Positions 11,924-24,000 of a DNA stretch of 64,000 nucleotides are shown here, one piece after another (the stretch's first letter is position 1; the number at the start of each line of letters is the position of its first letter). This stretch comes from Anniella stebbinsi (lineage: Eukaryota; Chordata; Lepidosauria; Squamata; Anniellidae): positions 227,319,654-227,383,653 of the forward strand of contig JARDYH010000001.1 in the NCBI GenBank assembly GCA_029215795.1, written 5' to 3'. The position numbers were made by a program, and so were the translations under genes. Below the pieces are notes generated by a model. The model had not been told where the DNA came from and did no database searches. It was given only the letters and a program-made list of their open reading frames with translations.

Positions 11924-12629
11924 GCAACAGGTACAAGGCAACAGCACTGCGCAATGGATGTGCAAGTTAGAATAAACAGGAAGCATAAAAATCACATCTT
12001 CCTCTCGTTAGGTCCTTTGTCTCAATATGGCGCAAGCTTTCACAGAGACAGTATGGTTTTCCACAAGTGACTTCAGACTCCATGTTTCCCCACAAAAATG
12101 AAGAAAATTAAGAGTCATCCCAGGAACATATACAAATTTTGGCTAGCCTTGGTAGCCAACCCAAAACTAAGATGCGAGAGTGGAGGAATGTCAGAATCCT
12201 ATCCAAAGTTAGGAACAATTCCCTGCTCCCCTCACCAGCTCGAGGCTTGAAACTAGAGGGGGTGGGGGCCATTCCACTTCCAAGTGTTCGGAGCGGCCTC
12301 CAACATACAGCACAATTGTGGGAATGAAACAGTTCCTTCTCCAGCTTCATCCCAAAGCCTTCCTCTAAACCTTGTCCCATTCGCTGTCGATCCTTGGTCA
12401 CCCCATGCATTGCAGAAACCATGTGAAGGCTGCCAAAATACATTTCAGTGAGGGGGGAGGGGTTTCATGCACAAGTTGCACTGCATGTACAAGATCACTG
12501 TTTTAATCAAGTTTTATTTATTATTGTAAACTACCTAGCGTGCCAGTTTTCTTGGTATAAATTTGGGGTACAGAACAAGTAAATAAATAATAAGGTTTAA
12601 GAACATTTTAAAAAAATAAAACTACTTAC

Positions 12630-12740
12630 GTGCTTTCCTCTATACTGAGAAAGTTGTGAGAGGCCCCAAACAGTTGCTACAGCACCTCCTCCAACAAGGA
12701 TAGTTCCTTTAACTGCTTTTCGAAACGCCATTTTTTAATT
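12630..12740 (-). CDS. GPD2: GPD2 first coding exon (start codon exon)
   Basis: The ATG is at 12731-12729 and the reading frame runs to 12630, giving 34 residues that begin MAFRKAVKGTILVGGGAVAT. This matches the N-terminus of mitochondrial glycerol-3-phosphate dehydrogenase, the FAD enzyme of the inner membrane outer face that oxidises glycerol-3-phosphate to dihydroxyacetone phosphate and passes electrons to ubiquinone. The segment is basic, then glycine- and valine-rich, as expected for the leader/anchor. On the minus strand the exon is preceded by a pyrimidine-rich acceptor ending ctag, leaving nine untranslated bases before the ATG, and is followed by a gtaagt donor. The intron after it is phase 0. 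The next coding exon is at 9072-9243. The ATG choice is supported by collinearity with the human protein as recalled and by the acceptor just upstream. Confidence 0.96.
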
Positions 12741-13018
12741 CTAGGGGGAGGAAACGAAAACAGGAAAGTTTACTGTGTTACAGGTCAAGACAGAGCACTT
12801 GTCTAAACTAGCAGTAAGAAATCTGAGAGAAAGAAAGGAGAGAGTTGACTAATGTGCATACAATGGTAACCACAAGATCTGTGAAAGTATATTTGCATTC
12901 TACTCTTTCTCCAAGGAGCCCAGGGTAGAATATTCACCTTTGCTGAGTGAGGAGCTATGTGGTTTCATACCAAAGATCTTTTGAAGAATGTTGTGTTTGA
13001 TTATTAGCAGGACTTAGG

Positions 13019-13150
13019 GCAGCCTTCCCCAATTAGCTGCCCTGCGGATGGTTCAGACTACAAGTCCCAGACTTCCTGGCCACTGGCCACGGTGACTGGG
13101 GCTGATGGAAGACACAAACATCTGTAGGGCACCCAGTTGGGGAAGGCTGA
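13019..13150. repeat. Foldback repeat, complete copy
   Basis: The left arm cagccttccccaattagctg and right arm acccagttggggaaggctga are inverted repeats. The inner arms pair gtctgaaccatcc-like and acaaacatctgtagggc-like segments around ggccactggccacggtgac. This palindromic family, with the consensus theme 'gactacaactcccatcagcc', is dispersed through the window and lacks coding capacity. Confidence 0.7.
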
Positions 13151-13254
13151 CTTAGGGGTAAAAAACCTTGGCAACCCCAGTAATATTGCCAAAACAAAAT
13201 GTGAATGGTTGAAGACCTCGGTGGTCTCAAAAATGATGCTCCCATCATGACAGA

Positions 13255-13345
13255 TTTATTTACCTACAATACCTCTATACCGCGTTTCAACCAGGCAGCC
13301 TTGGCTATTGGGCAGTATAAAAATGTAATAAATAAATAAATAAAG
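13255..13345 (+). mobile_element. LINE tail fragment
   Basis: The segment reads cctctataccgcgtttcaac and ends ggctattgggcagtataaaa followed by an (AAAT)n tail. It is 5'-truncated and belongs to the same LINE group as 1745-1990. Confidence 0.6.
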
Positions 13346-14376
13346 TGGTTCACTATATCTGTGGATGGTAGTGTCCTCACAGAAACAGATCTAGGGAAAC
13401 CAGGTGCTGTCAACAGTATCACGTGGCCTGAAAGGTGGTGACAGCCCAGAGACAAATGCTCACTGGGAGACTTTCCTGCTCCTCTCCCTCATCCATCAGA
13501 TATTTCTACCACCATCCCTGCCACCCAGCAATTAAGAGCAATCTTAGAACCGCAAGGGTCAAATTACACATTACATTTCATATGTAGCAACGTCTCCTTT
13601 TTTAATTAGATGCACAGAAGGGGGGACCATAGTAATTACCAGGAACACAGCATGTGGGGAGGGAGACTTGTTTTGCCCCATTCCAGTGCAATCGGACCTA
13701 GAATCACCCCACACACCCCAAAAAACCACACACACTCGCAGCTAAAACACTTAGGAGGGGAGGGAAGGTCCCACTGAGACAAGAGCTGTTGGAGGCACTG
13801 AAAAAACAGTGCTCTATTAAGTCTTTTCCCCTAGCCGTTGTTCTGGTGGCAGCAAAGGGAAGTTGAAGGAGGGGGCAGATATTTTCAAACTTGATTCTGA
13901 GAAACTGTGAAACAAACATCTTGGGAATGTTTGAAATATATGTAATAACTACTTTCTGATCAAACCCAAACTGATTGTATTGCTTTAACACACAAAAATG
14001 CATGATCTAGTTGGCATACGCAATTGTACTATTTTATTTACGACATTTACAGATCAATCCTATGCTTGTGCTTATTCAGATGTAAAGCCCTTTCTGTTTA
14101 GTGGAGGTTACCCGTAGGTAAGCACATGTAAGACACCGAAGGCATTCCTATAAATGTCTACTCAGATGTAAGCCCCATAAAGATCAATGAAACTTACTCC
14201 CAGATAACTGCGTATAGGATGGCAGCTTTAGTTATGTACAAGTAAAGGACAGCAGATGCAGGATATTTGCTTCTGCTAAGGTCAACAGAAGAAGGCAAGC
14301 AGAATTTTACAAGAAATGAAGGCCCGTTATGCTCTTGTCATGAACATGACAGCAGAAATGAATCTTGGATTAGGAG

Positions 14377-14452
14377 GAGGCCATGCTAGCTGGGGATGAT
14401 AGAAGTTTTAGACCAACACATCCGGAGGGCCCCAGGTTGGGGAAGGCTGAAT
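14377..14452. repeat. Half copy of TTCCCCAACC foldback repeat
   Basis: The segment reads ggccatgctagctggggatg and then ccccaggttggggaaggctg. Only the right arm is present. Confidence 0.55.
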
Positions 14453-16572
14453 TACTTTATTTACTTACTATATATCCCACCTTTCCACCAAATGGTGGCT
14501 AACAATAACTTAGTGTTGTATATGTCACAATACATATATGGATTATTTCTTAAAGCTCTATATGTTTAATATAAGACTATCTTCTTGCTACACATTTTGA
14601 GTGAGTAACATCTTGCCTTAAAAAGCATTTCACTGATTCCAAAAGGAAAAAAAATCATAGGAGGGATTTTTAAAATGTTTTCCCCCCCCAAACATTCTTT
14701 TTTAATCTGGGGGGGGGGGGAATACCCACCACCGTAGTTTTTGCAGTTCTCCCCCACTCCACCCCGGGCCTTCACATCTACATCCATTTCCCCAATCCCA
14801 ACAGAATAAATTAGACATTGGCTGGATCTACTCTACTGATTTAAAATGGTTTGTAACAGTAGTGACAACTGTTGGGGTCCAGGACAAACTCCATATACAG
14901 TTTTCAAAGTGTCATATCCTGCTTGGTGTAGATCTGGCCATCATAAACATGCAGGATGAGGTCCTGCAGCATCCAATCGGTGTTCCTGTTTCTTCAATAT
15001 ATATTAGCATTGTTCCTCACATGCGTTCTAATGCTAACAAATGTCTCTAAGTTTTTGCCACTGAACAAGCCACAATAATCGGATCTGCTAGGTTGTATAC
15101 ATATGCTTCAAAATGCCATCCAACAATTCAAACACTGGCAATGGCTGTATAGCTCTTCTTGCCACTCAGCAACCAGACTCTGCAAAAGGAAGCTCTAATT
15201 TTAACAGATACATACAACTCAGTTTTATGGTCTAGCTCTAGTTTATTCTTCATGTGTGATCCAGATTTTTCAACTAATTGAAACTCTGAGCCAATGTAAG
15301 AAGAATGGGCACGGGGCAACATTTTTTTTTCTCTATAATTGTGAAGATTAGCATCTTTTGATGCTTTCGAATGTAATGCGAGCATAAGAAAGGTTCTTGC
15401 TCAAAAAAGTTTATAATCTAAATATCCAAGTTCTTACAATGGCAAAGTTCAAACCAGGTAGCATATCCTTTATTTATACAATGCTCCTAAAAACATTCAG
15501 TGAGATCTGGATATTATTCTCTTTTAGAAAAGCATCCAATGACAATTGGCACTATAATATTTACAAACACCTGTACTTTTATTACACCACTATTTAATTT
15601 CTATGAGCTTTCTTCAGAGAGAAATTGTAGGAATTCTAGAAATTGCAGGCCATCAAAAGCTTCTTCCTTTGTTACGTCAGAATAAACTTACCTACATTGT
15701 AGTCACCTTGTTTTAAAAAAGAAAAAGTGGATCAGAATTAGCCTGAACACCACACATATTTTTGCCCTACAGTAGAATTCCTGTATTGTACAAATACAAG
15801 AAAGCAACTACTGAAACCTCCCACTAAGTTCTTCACACAGCTGTGAAGAATTCACACATCTGTAAGACCCATTTTGACTCCCCGCTCCTTTTCCATTTCC
15901 AAATATTAGGCGATCACACAACTATTAACCAATGATATTATAATCATCATCATCATCATCTTAGAATGGAAGCATATAAAAATGAAAGCTCCATGGCAAG
16001 GAAAATAACCTCAGAAGCACTAAAGAGCATTAACAATGAATTATGCAGTGTACTTGTGGCAGAGACAAGAGCAAAGAAAAAGAGCCAATTTATTCGTGTC
16101 CATAACGTACCGAGGCATGCAAAAAGAACAACATGTATTGTATCCTTGGGACTAGTTATTCACCCAACAACAGTCAGCTCCAGGAAAATCATGTGTACTG
16201 TTTGCAAAAGGGATTATTTGGCTTTGGCCTAGTTTTCACTAAGGTGGTAAACGTGTATCTGGGCTGTACCACTTGAAGAGTCTGATGGGAGCTCACAAGG
16301 CTGAACGCTCAGCCATTCAAAAAAATCCCCTAAAAAGCCCTACCATGTTAGAGAGAAAACATTACTAGGACCTTCTCTCTGACATTAATTTTCTATATGC
16401 AAAGATTTTAATTTATTTATTTATTGCATTGGCAAGCATTCAACCATGTGAGTCCCTATCTACAGTCTGAAATGCCCAGACCCTGGTTTAACACTGCAGT
16501 GAGAAATAGGCCTGCGGTCAACCACCCTTTCTGTTTCCATCCCCTGTGTTTTTGGGTGGCATGCTTATTCAT

Positions 16573-16801
16573 GGATGATAAGGCTATCAGTGGCTGCTAG
16601 CCATGATGGCTATATATTACCTCCACTATCAGAGACAACATGTGTCTGTACGCCAGATGCTGGGACACATAAGCAGGAGAGTGCTCCTGCACTCATGCTC
16701 TACTTATGGGCTTCCCACAGGCATCTGCTTGCTTAGCCACTATGGGAACAGAATGCAAGACTAGATAGGCCTTAAGTCTGATCCAGCAGTCTCTTGTGTT
16801 C
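16573..16801 (+). mobile_element. Dispersed retroposon, AACAGAATGC family
   Basis: The segment contains ctatcagtggctgctagcca, tacctccactatcagagaca, gggcttcccacaggcatctg and gggaacagaatgcaagacta, ending gatccagcagtctcttgtg. The same order of phrases appears at 28145-28312, with fragments near 2315-2360, 5050-5110 and 33500-33560. It is common in squamate sequence. I do not know its formal class; a SINE or a short LINE-like tail is possible. Confidence 0.55.
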
Positions 16802-17289
16802 TTTCTCCATTTCTAATAACTCGTGTATGACGTCCAAGATCATCCACGGGTCTATGACACCTTGGTGATCTTGGTCAAGATCCTGAAGTCCCACTTCTTC
16901 ATTAGCACTACAAGCAATGGGTTCAGTACAGCCTAGGCTGACACTAGGTCTTTGTGAGGCACAAAACCAGAAACATCTCCCTTTAAAACTATTTATCCAG
17001 AGGGTAATAGCAGCACTCAGAGAAGCACGCCTGTCAAGCAGACAGTTATGCTGAAAACACATGGTACTTCTAATATCCTTTTCTTTTATAGTTAATGCCT
17101 CCAAATCAGGGGAAAGCCCTCCCCTGGAAGAGAGGAATAGGGAATGCCCTCTATGCTGACCACATAAAGTCTCCCCTATGACATTTTCCTATAGTCAAGA
17201 GAGACCATATTGCCATGGCTGATACCTGCTGCATCATATGAACATGGCAATCCCTCCTTCTGACAGCTGTCTATGCCAGGGCAGACTAT

Positions 17290-17428
17290 TAGTCCACCTA
17301 GCCCAGTGGTGTCTATTCCAGCCCTTCCCATCCTAGTGCTCTCCGGTTCTTTTGTATGACAACTCCCATCATCCTTGACTAGCATCCACGCTGACTGGGG
17401 CTGATGGTGGCTGTAGTCCAAAACAGTG
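17290..17428. repeat. Foldback repeat, diverged copy
   Basis: The segment reads gtatgacaactcccatcatc, gctgactggggctgatggtg and gctgtagtccaaaacagtg, with a diverged left arm ccagcccttcccatcctag. It belongs to the same palindromic family as 13019-13150. Confidence 0.5.
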
Positions 17429-17431
17429 TGG

Positions 17432-17655
17432 TGTCACGACCGGAGTGTTGGAGTGGGATTCGGGAGACCTGGATTTTAGCCCCCACCCGGCCATGAAGCT
17501 CACTGGGTGATTTTGGGCCATTCACTGGTTCTCAGCCTAACTTACTGCACACAGTTGATGTGGGATAAAATGGAGGAGAGATGGAATATGCAAGCCGCGT
17601 TGGGTTCCGTGGAGTAAAAAAGCTGGGATATAAATGTAATAAATAAATAAATTAA
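17432..17655 (+). mobile_element. Sauria-type SINE (tRNA-derived)
   Basis: The element has the recognised order of a squamate Sauria SINE: a tRNA-like head (gtgttggagtgggattcggg, then a decayed B box gattttagccccca), the body ggccatgaagctcactgggt and tctcagcctaacttactgca, and the LINE-like tail ggataaaatggaggagagat, tgggatataaatgtaataaa with an (AAAT)n end. The B box has lost the GGTTCGAATCC consensus, so it is an old copy. This element is one of the main reasons for the squamate assignment. Confidence 0.85.
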
Positions 17656-17665
17656 ATACAATCTG

Positions 17666-17815
17666 GTGGGGGAAGGCAGCCTGCAGCTCTCCAGAGACCA
17701 TTCAGATCACCTGCTCTCCTGACATTTCAACCAAAAGTGCCGGGGATTTAATTTCAAGACCTTCTGCATGCAAAGCAGGTGGCCTGCCAAAATCACTGAG
17801 CAAAAGTCCCTACTC
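17666..17815 (-). mobile_element. tRNA-headed SINE remnant, antisense
   Basis: The end reads gtgccggggatttaatttca, then agaccttctgcatgcaaagc aggtg. This is the reverse complement of a tRNA-like head, with a B box related to GGTTCAAATCCC. A second copy with the same orientation is at 42748-42935. Confidence 0.55.
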
Positions 17816-18574
17816 AATATAATCAGAGTCATGTTTTTCAGACACATGGCCCCAGTCCTCCAGTACCAACCCGCAGGCAAAAACTCCATTTGTTTCAAGA
17901 GGGTTTGCGCCACCACGGCACTGCAAGTCTCAGCCAGGAAACATAGAGCTGGCTGTCATGTGGCAACAGGTGCGGCTTTGCATGCTAGCAGAAGATTAAC
18001 TGCGGAATGAGGAAGACAAGCTTATCAAATCCTATCATCAGCTACACCCCGATAAGCCATTGTTTGCGAGTGCTAAGAGGAAAAGACTTCAGCCTTTTTA
18101 CAAATTGTTATAATTAGGACACCTCTTGAGTGAAAGTTATTAAAGATCCCTATCAAAAACTATGCAACTTTCGTTTGATGCATTTCTCAAGGCAAAATCA
18201 GCAGACCTATTGCAGCAGGGCAGCTTTTTCATTTCTCACAGCTTATTTGTGAAAGGGGAACAACACTTCTAAGATGGATCCTGCCGCCTCCAGCTTTTTT
18301 GTAAATTCTTGTATTAAAATAAAAAACATTTTAATAATCTGCTAGTTAAAAAATAATCAATGACACTTTTTAGTCAATTAAAAATATTTGCATTTGATTA
18401 ACCTGATTAATTGACTGAGAGAACATTCCTAAACCCTGATGTCGCCTCTTGGAAGGGTTTTGGATTTGATGGAGATGACCCTCAGCCAGCCTCTTTCATC
18501 CCCAGAGAGACCTCTTCTAAGCCGGCAGAAAACTCCAGGGGTAGAAAGCTACTGACAATATTCCTGCCAAGGAC

Positions 18575-18759
18575 CCTGTTCAGATGACACGCTACGCCAC
18601 GGTGGTTAAGCATTTTGAGCTAAACATTATGGATTAGTGTGTTGTGTGAACAATTCTTAATCATGGTGACCACATAACCATGGTTTAAACACGCTCACTA
18701 CCCATTTGCTGCAAAAGGGTTAGCGGCCTAACCGTGGCTTAGCGTGTTGTCTGAACAGG
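18575..18759. mobile_element. Foldback MITE with CCTGTTCA...TGAACAGG ends
   Basis: The ends CCTGTTCAGATGACACGC and GCGTGTTGTCTGAACAGG are inverted repeats, and the inner gccacggtggttaagcat pairs with aaccgtggcttagc. It is a sister copy of 582-790. No transposase is present. Confidence 0.7.
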
Positions 18760-19620
18760 CCCATAGGTAGCAAGTGCAGGTCCATGAAACAGGCAATTCC
18801 AGGGGTGGGCCACTCCATTGCCCAAAACACAGAAGGGGAAAAAATCTAGCTGAACAGCTACTGTAGGAAAGTGTGTGATCTCCTTTGTCTCTCTCAAAAC
18901 CAGAAAAGGCTGGTGGCTGCTTTTAAATGTACAAACACGGCTCTTCACTCTCTTCTAGTTTCATAAATATCCATAGTAACCTAGCAGCTTGTTGCCAGCA
19001 TTGGTCATTAATACTAAATGACTCCTACAGTAAACGCCCCCGCCAAAAACAAATTCTAGATCCCTGTAATCAATGCTCCATTAGGTGTCCTCAGTACAGA
19101 GTACTCCTTATGTATGTTGTTTAGAATTCTCAACACACACACAAAAGTGCGTAAGAACAGTGGGATTTTTCACCAGCCAGAAACCTTAACTGATAAGGAG
19201 TGCACATATTTTAACAATTTTCTGAAGAGCATCAGTACATCAGAAAAACCTCACTGTGCCAAAAAGGGAAATTTCAAGTGGGAAAGGGCACGAGGCAGCT
19301 GTTATGTAACCAATATGTCTGCTGTAACATAAAACTTTCTGCTCAAATGATAATATAGGGTCCATTACTGTAAAGGTATATGAGTTCATATTTAGTTCTA
19401 AGCATTAGTTTAAAAATAAAAAGTAGAAAGGCCTTAGTGATTGATGTGAACGGCTGTTATGTACCATACCTTGGGCTTCGTCCACCAGCCTAGAAAGTGA
19501 AAACTAAAATAAGCTGTTATTTGTGAAATATAGGGTGGAATCTGATGACCAGTTATATGGGGACTACGGCTACCTCCACAAGAGAGGTTTAATGCTCTTT
19601 GAAGGCTCATTATAAATTTT

Positions 19621-19918
19621 ACCTCCACACCAGCGGAGCGCAAAACGGGCGTAGAGGCGCGTTATCTCCCGGATTATGCGCATTATCGAATGCGCGTTAA
19701 ATAGCGACTTTTATTTTGCTCCGGCCGTTAAAGCGCATTTTCGCCGTGTGAACAAGCGATTATGCGCATTAACTTCTTGTAAAGCGCTTTTTGGACATCA
19801 ATTAATGCGCTTCGCCGCCTCTCGCCGCCTCCCGTGCAGAGGGATTAGGAGTAAATGCGCCTCCGCGATAATGCGCATAATCGCCGAACCGGGCACAAAA
19901 GCGCATCCTTGTGGAGGG
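19621..19918. mobile_element. CpG-dense palindromic MITE
   Basis: The left end CCTCCACACCAGCGGAGCGC and the reverse complement of the right end CCCCCTCCACAAGGATGCGC are diverged inverted repeats. Both arms then reach ATTATGCGCATTATCG or its partner GATAATGCGCATAATCGCC. Almost every line carries GCGC or CGCC, giving CpG counts far above the flanking intron. No open frame of transposase type is visible. The intact CpGs suggest a recent insertion or an unmethylated state. Confidence 0.6.
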
Positions 19919-20925
19919 GGCCTACGTAAAAACTTGCCTGGTTCTGGCTTTGACTGCACAGAGATCTAATCACCTTTAATTCTGGCTACACGTGAGTGGA
20001 GCATTCTCTCACCTTCCTGCTATTCCGGACTTACTAGTGGTCATAGAAGTGTGACGATGTTCTCTCATAAAGATTATCAATCTTACTCTGTAGCATATAA
20101 AACAGCTTAAGCGGCTACTGAGTAAGATTTCTAAGAAACCACTGATCAGTAATGGATAATCTGACTCCATTTTATTTGGGTATCATCCTGGTCTCATGGT
20201 TGAAGACCAACCCTTTATTTCTTCAGACCTTGGGTCCGAGAAGTGAGGTGCATTCACACATGTACATGCTCCAGGCATTTGAACACACTGGCAGCCACAC
20301 AGGAACCAGCTTGGCTTGCTGGCCTTTAGATATCTACAGGCAAGAATTGCATCTTCCAACTTCCTTGTCCTGCTTCCCCTAAGGTTTCCTGTTGGAGCAG
20401 AGCCATAGAACAAAGCCCCATTGCCATGGCAATATTATTCCTTCATACCTCCCCCATCATCACCATGGTGATGACAGATGAAGAAGCTCATTCACAAATG
20501 GTCCAGAGTTCCAGGTGGGCAACAGCTGCGATGGATGGAACCCTGATAGGTATGAACACAAGGCCAGAAGACATGTTAAACTCACCACAGGAATGCAACT
20601 AAAATGACTACCCTGAAATTATTGACCCCTGTGCTGGCTCTAACAAATCTAACAACCTACCTCATAAATTGCAACCACTGAGTTGCATTCTTAGAATCTG
20701 TTGGTCTGGGGAATGAAACAACTCACAATGTAAGTTGATACACACATTTGGACCAAGACAGTCTATCACTGTAAGACCATTTTTAGCAACATCCCCACAG
20801 CAACCATAACATGTGCCTCAGCCTTTACCAAGATTGTGGCTCAACCAAAGTCCATGAGACTATACGAAAGAGCATAGCTAATGGATCACCCTATCATTTG
20901 ATGGGGATTTAGTTCAAGGTTAGGC

Positions 20926-21045
20926 ATTCTGGTACCCTGCGAATGTTTTGGACTACAACTCCCAGAATCCCTCACAGTAGGCCATGCTGGCTGGGCTTAT
21001 AGAAGTCGTGTTCCAAAACATCTAGAGAGCAACAGGTTGCTTACC
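20926..21045. repeat. Foldback repeat, complete copy
   Basis: The arms are tttggactacaactcccaga and ttccaaaacatctagagagc, around the centre gccatgctggctgggctta. It belongs to the same palindromic family as 13019-13150. Confidence 0.6.
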
Positions 21046-22734
21046 TCTGAACTTGAGATTCTGTTATTTGAGAGGCACCAATCCTATGGATTTTTAATCC
21101 AAGCTATAATCACCAAAAACATAAAAAGATTTTCCCCTTCCCATCGAAATGAGATACTACAATTGATCCTGGTACTAGTTTAAATAACTTAACAAACTTT
21201 TGCCCTTCCCCTTACAAGAATGCCCGTGGGATGGGCTTCCTGCCTAGAAAAACACCTCACATTGCTGGAGAGCAGGAATGTAAAAGTTACTCCATTTTCC
21301 AAGATAACATCTAAATAGTAACATTCATTCTTAGGGCCAGCCCAATATATTTGGCTGCCTAAAGTGAAGGACAAAATGACCACCTATCCCATATAGAGAA
21401 GATCACAGGGGCTGTCTACAATGGCAAGAAGTTCGACTTCAGATTTGTGGGTTCTATTTTGTTTTTTTATGAAAACCCTGAGATCTGCCAATCAGAGCTA
21501 GGGCCAGATCTACACCAAGCACGTTATGACACTTTGAAAACGGTTTGAAAACTGTATATGGAGTGTATCCTGGGCCCCAACAGTTGTCACTACTGTTATA
21601 AACCCTTTTAAAGCAGTAGTGCAGATCCTGTCCCAAAGACATAAGGCATTCGCTTTGAATTAATGACGGGAGCCCACAAACTTGTTTGAAATACCAGAAG
21701 TAAACTGAACTCACCGCTCCTCATCACATACACACCAGCTTTCCTCATTTCAGCAGTTTAATTTTGCGGGGGGAAGTCATTTTGTTGTTGCCAGTGTTGC
21801 TATTTGGAGCCAGGAACCTTCAAATTACTCAGCAATTTACCAGTAGATCCCAAATTTTCTTCTGCACACCCCTGGTTTAGGGGACCCCTCAATGTTTTAG
21901 CCTGCCTTCAATCATCTGCTGCCTGATCACTCTGCCTAACAGTAGGGCCAACCCTGCTTTTCTTGCATATTACTACTTCTAGTATTCTCTGACTGTATTC
22001 AATAATAACAACAACAATTAATACACTTGGCTATTCACTATCTACAAACTGGCATCCAGAAAGAACATTCAGACAACTGATGTGGATACGGTCCAAAAAG
22101 CCTCCTTATCAAAACAAAGATAGCATAATCAACCTCCCTTGCAATCTTCACTATAATGTTATAGCATTATATTATGAAGGTTCTCAAAAGGGAGGGGAAG
22201 GTGCTTATTTCTAAAATGAGTAATACAAAGAATCATCAGTTCAGAATTAATGCCCTCTAAATGGTAAGCCCTTTGCCCAGGCCCAGATATGAGGGGGGCA
22301 GTTGGGATGACTCAGTTGTGTGGGGGAAGTCATCAGCACATGCTCAATGAACTTTTCATCCTAAGGATGAAAACTGCTACTAAGGCTAGGTTCAGGTCAC
22401 ATTAAACACTGGAGGTATGGCCTAAAGTTCTCCCATCCTCCTATCAGTATGGGATAGTTCCAAAACAAAGAATGAGGGATTCAAATCATCCAGAATTCCT
22501 GGCCTGTAGCTGGACTGGCCCTGGTTACTCAGCAAGGACCAAGCACTCTGCACATAATCAGAGGCATCGTCGCCTTCCCACCTGTAACATGAGCCCCACC
22601 ATTCACAACAGGTTCTTGGTCTGAGCCCCGGCAGGAACAATTCTCTGAAGCGATCCACCACGGCTATTACGCCCCTATTCGGGTATCGAAGAACCACAAA
22701 CAGGCCCAAGAAGCATACATACGCGCATACTTAC

Positions 22735-22900
22735 AGTTTCCTAACCGAGACCTTGTTCCTCCGATCCAATCGGCCAGCTCAGCTACGCCAGTGCCGCTTT
22801 TCCCAAGAGGATCTACTACCGCCCGGGCTAAACGAGAGAGGAGGAGTCAGCATCTCCCTGCAACCTGGGACCAGCTCCCCTGCCCGCTAACACGCAGCCA
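22735..22900 (-). other. GPD2: Probable GPD2 untranslated first exon (upper edge estimated)
   Basis: On the minus strand, a strong donor reading AAACT|gtaagtatg lies at 22735/22734, inside a CpG island about 10 kb upstream of the start-codon exon. GPD2 is known to use untranslated alternative first exons, so this is the best candidate for the one used here. The transcription start cannot be read from the sequence; the upper edge is a guess near the ETS-type site at 22932-22940. A second candidate donor, GAAGCAAG|gtaagggc at 23273/23272, could serve an alternative first exon higher in the same island. RNA evidence would be needed to choose. Confidence 0.5.
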
Positions 22901-23720
22901 TCCACGGGCTCCCCAGGCGTTCGCAGTCCAGGCGGAAGTGCGAGGAGAAGGGGACGGCGGCGCGGAGGCTCTTCCTCGGCCCAACGGCGAGCGAGAGACA
23001 AGAGGCGCCCTTCCTCGCATTGGTCTCCGGCGGCTCCGATTTCGCGAAGGGGCCTGGACGCAGCCCACCCGGAGGAAACCCCCGCGCCACTAGGCCCAGA
23101 TGCGGCCGTAGTCGGTAACGCGGCGGCGATTTCGAAAGCCAGCCCCCGCCCTCGGCCTATCTGCGGCCGCAACGCTCTTTGCATTCAGGAGATCCCTTCC
23201 CCGAGCTCCAGGCAAAGATCGCCTTCTTCTCCTCCCTTCCCCCGGCACGAATCTGGGCTGCCTCGCCCTTACCTTGCTTCTTCTCAGCCTTGCACCGCCT
23301 AGTTAGTCCCCATGCTTGCTTCTTCGTTTTTAAGCTGGCAACACAAGGCGAGCTTCTTCTCCGCAAGCAGAGCAAAGGCACCTGCTACGGCTTGTCGGTG
23401 AACAGAGATGGGGCCCAACCAGCGGATTCACTCGCGCCGCCGCTTCCTTAAGGCGTGTCTCGGTTAGCAAAGAAACAGGTTCCCGTAATATCGTGGGGAA
23501 GGAAAGGGGGAGTTATAGAGAAGGCGGCTTCCCGCTCCTCCCTTCCTACACACGCGTGAGTGCAGGGAGAAGCCCGCAGATGCGCTCCGTTTGGAAGCTC
23601 CCCTCCGAGTGGGAGTCCTGCTTCTGCGCGCCGTGACATTTGGAGCCCTGTAAACAAGTCTCCTCCTGCCAAGAAAAGTGTCCCCAAAAAGAACAAGGAG
23701 GCTTTGAGGAGGGGCCAGGC
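22740..23720 (-). promoter_or_regulatory. GPD2: CpG island, probable GPD2 promoter region
   Basis: This roughly 1-kb block is GC-rich with many intact CpG dinucleotides, unlike the AT-rich sequence on both sides. It carries GCGGAAGTG (22932-22940), a good ETS/GABP-type site often seen at promoters of nuclear genes for mitochondrial proteins, GC-rich Sp1-like stretches, and CCAAT motifs in both directions (near 22770 on plus, near 23015 on minus). No TATA box is evident in the right position, consistent with a broad housekeeping promoter. It lies at the 5' end of GPD2 and contains two plausible minus-strand splice donors. Open frames of 60-120 residues here arise from GC bias on both strands and are not treated as genes. 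Confidence 0.7.
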
Positions 23721-24000
23721 GCGGAAGGAGGGGAGAACTTTCGACTCGTAGAGCCAAAACAGGCACTATTTTAAATGTTAGTCTAGCAACGGCTGAGTCT
23801 TTTTTTTTCTTTTAGAGTAGACCCAGGGATCCGGATCGGACTCTAGCGTGGAGTAGATCCGGATTGGGGGCCCTGCATCTCTTCTAGAGTGAAAGTGGAA
23901 AGAAGACATAACTCGGAGGGCGCAATGCCCTGAATGTTTAGACAGGGGGAGGGGGGAGCCCTACAGCTCCCAACATCTCTCCAGCCAATTTAGGCCTCCT

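Larger units (their letters stand above)
9244..12629 (-). other. GPD2: GPD2 intron between first and second coding exons
   Basis: This 3.4-kb phase-0 intron contains a 50-bp tandem duplication (9339-9438), a CTT run, a foldback repeat (about 10255-10410), a stage-palindrome repeat (11096-11172), a TG microsatellite (11888-11921) and an A/T-rich LINE-type tail near 12500-12600. The open frame at 11162-11512 carries no domain that I recognise. I see no additional exon. Confidence 0.85.
12741..22734 (-). other. GPD2: GPD2 first intron
   Basis: This is about 10 kb between the start-codon exon and the candidate untranslated exon. It holds foldback repeats (13019-13150, half at 14377-14452, a diverged copy at 17290-17428, 20926-21045), a LINE tail (13255-13345), a retroposon of the AACAGAATGC family (16573-16801), a Sauria-type SINE (17432-17655), an antisense tRNA-type SINE remnant (17666-17815), a GTTCAGACAACACGC-type MITE (18575-18759) and an unusually CpG-rich MITE (19621-19918). 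The stretches 14540-16560 and 21050-22730 show no recognisable gene. Confidence 0.75.
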
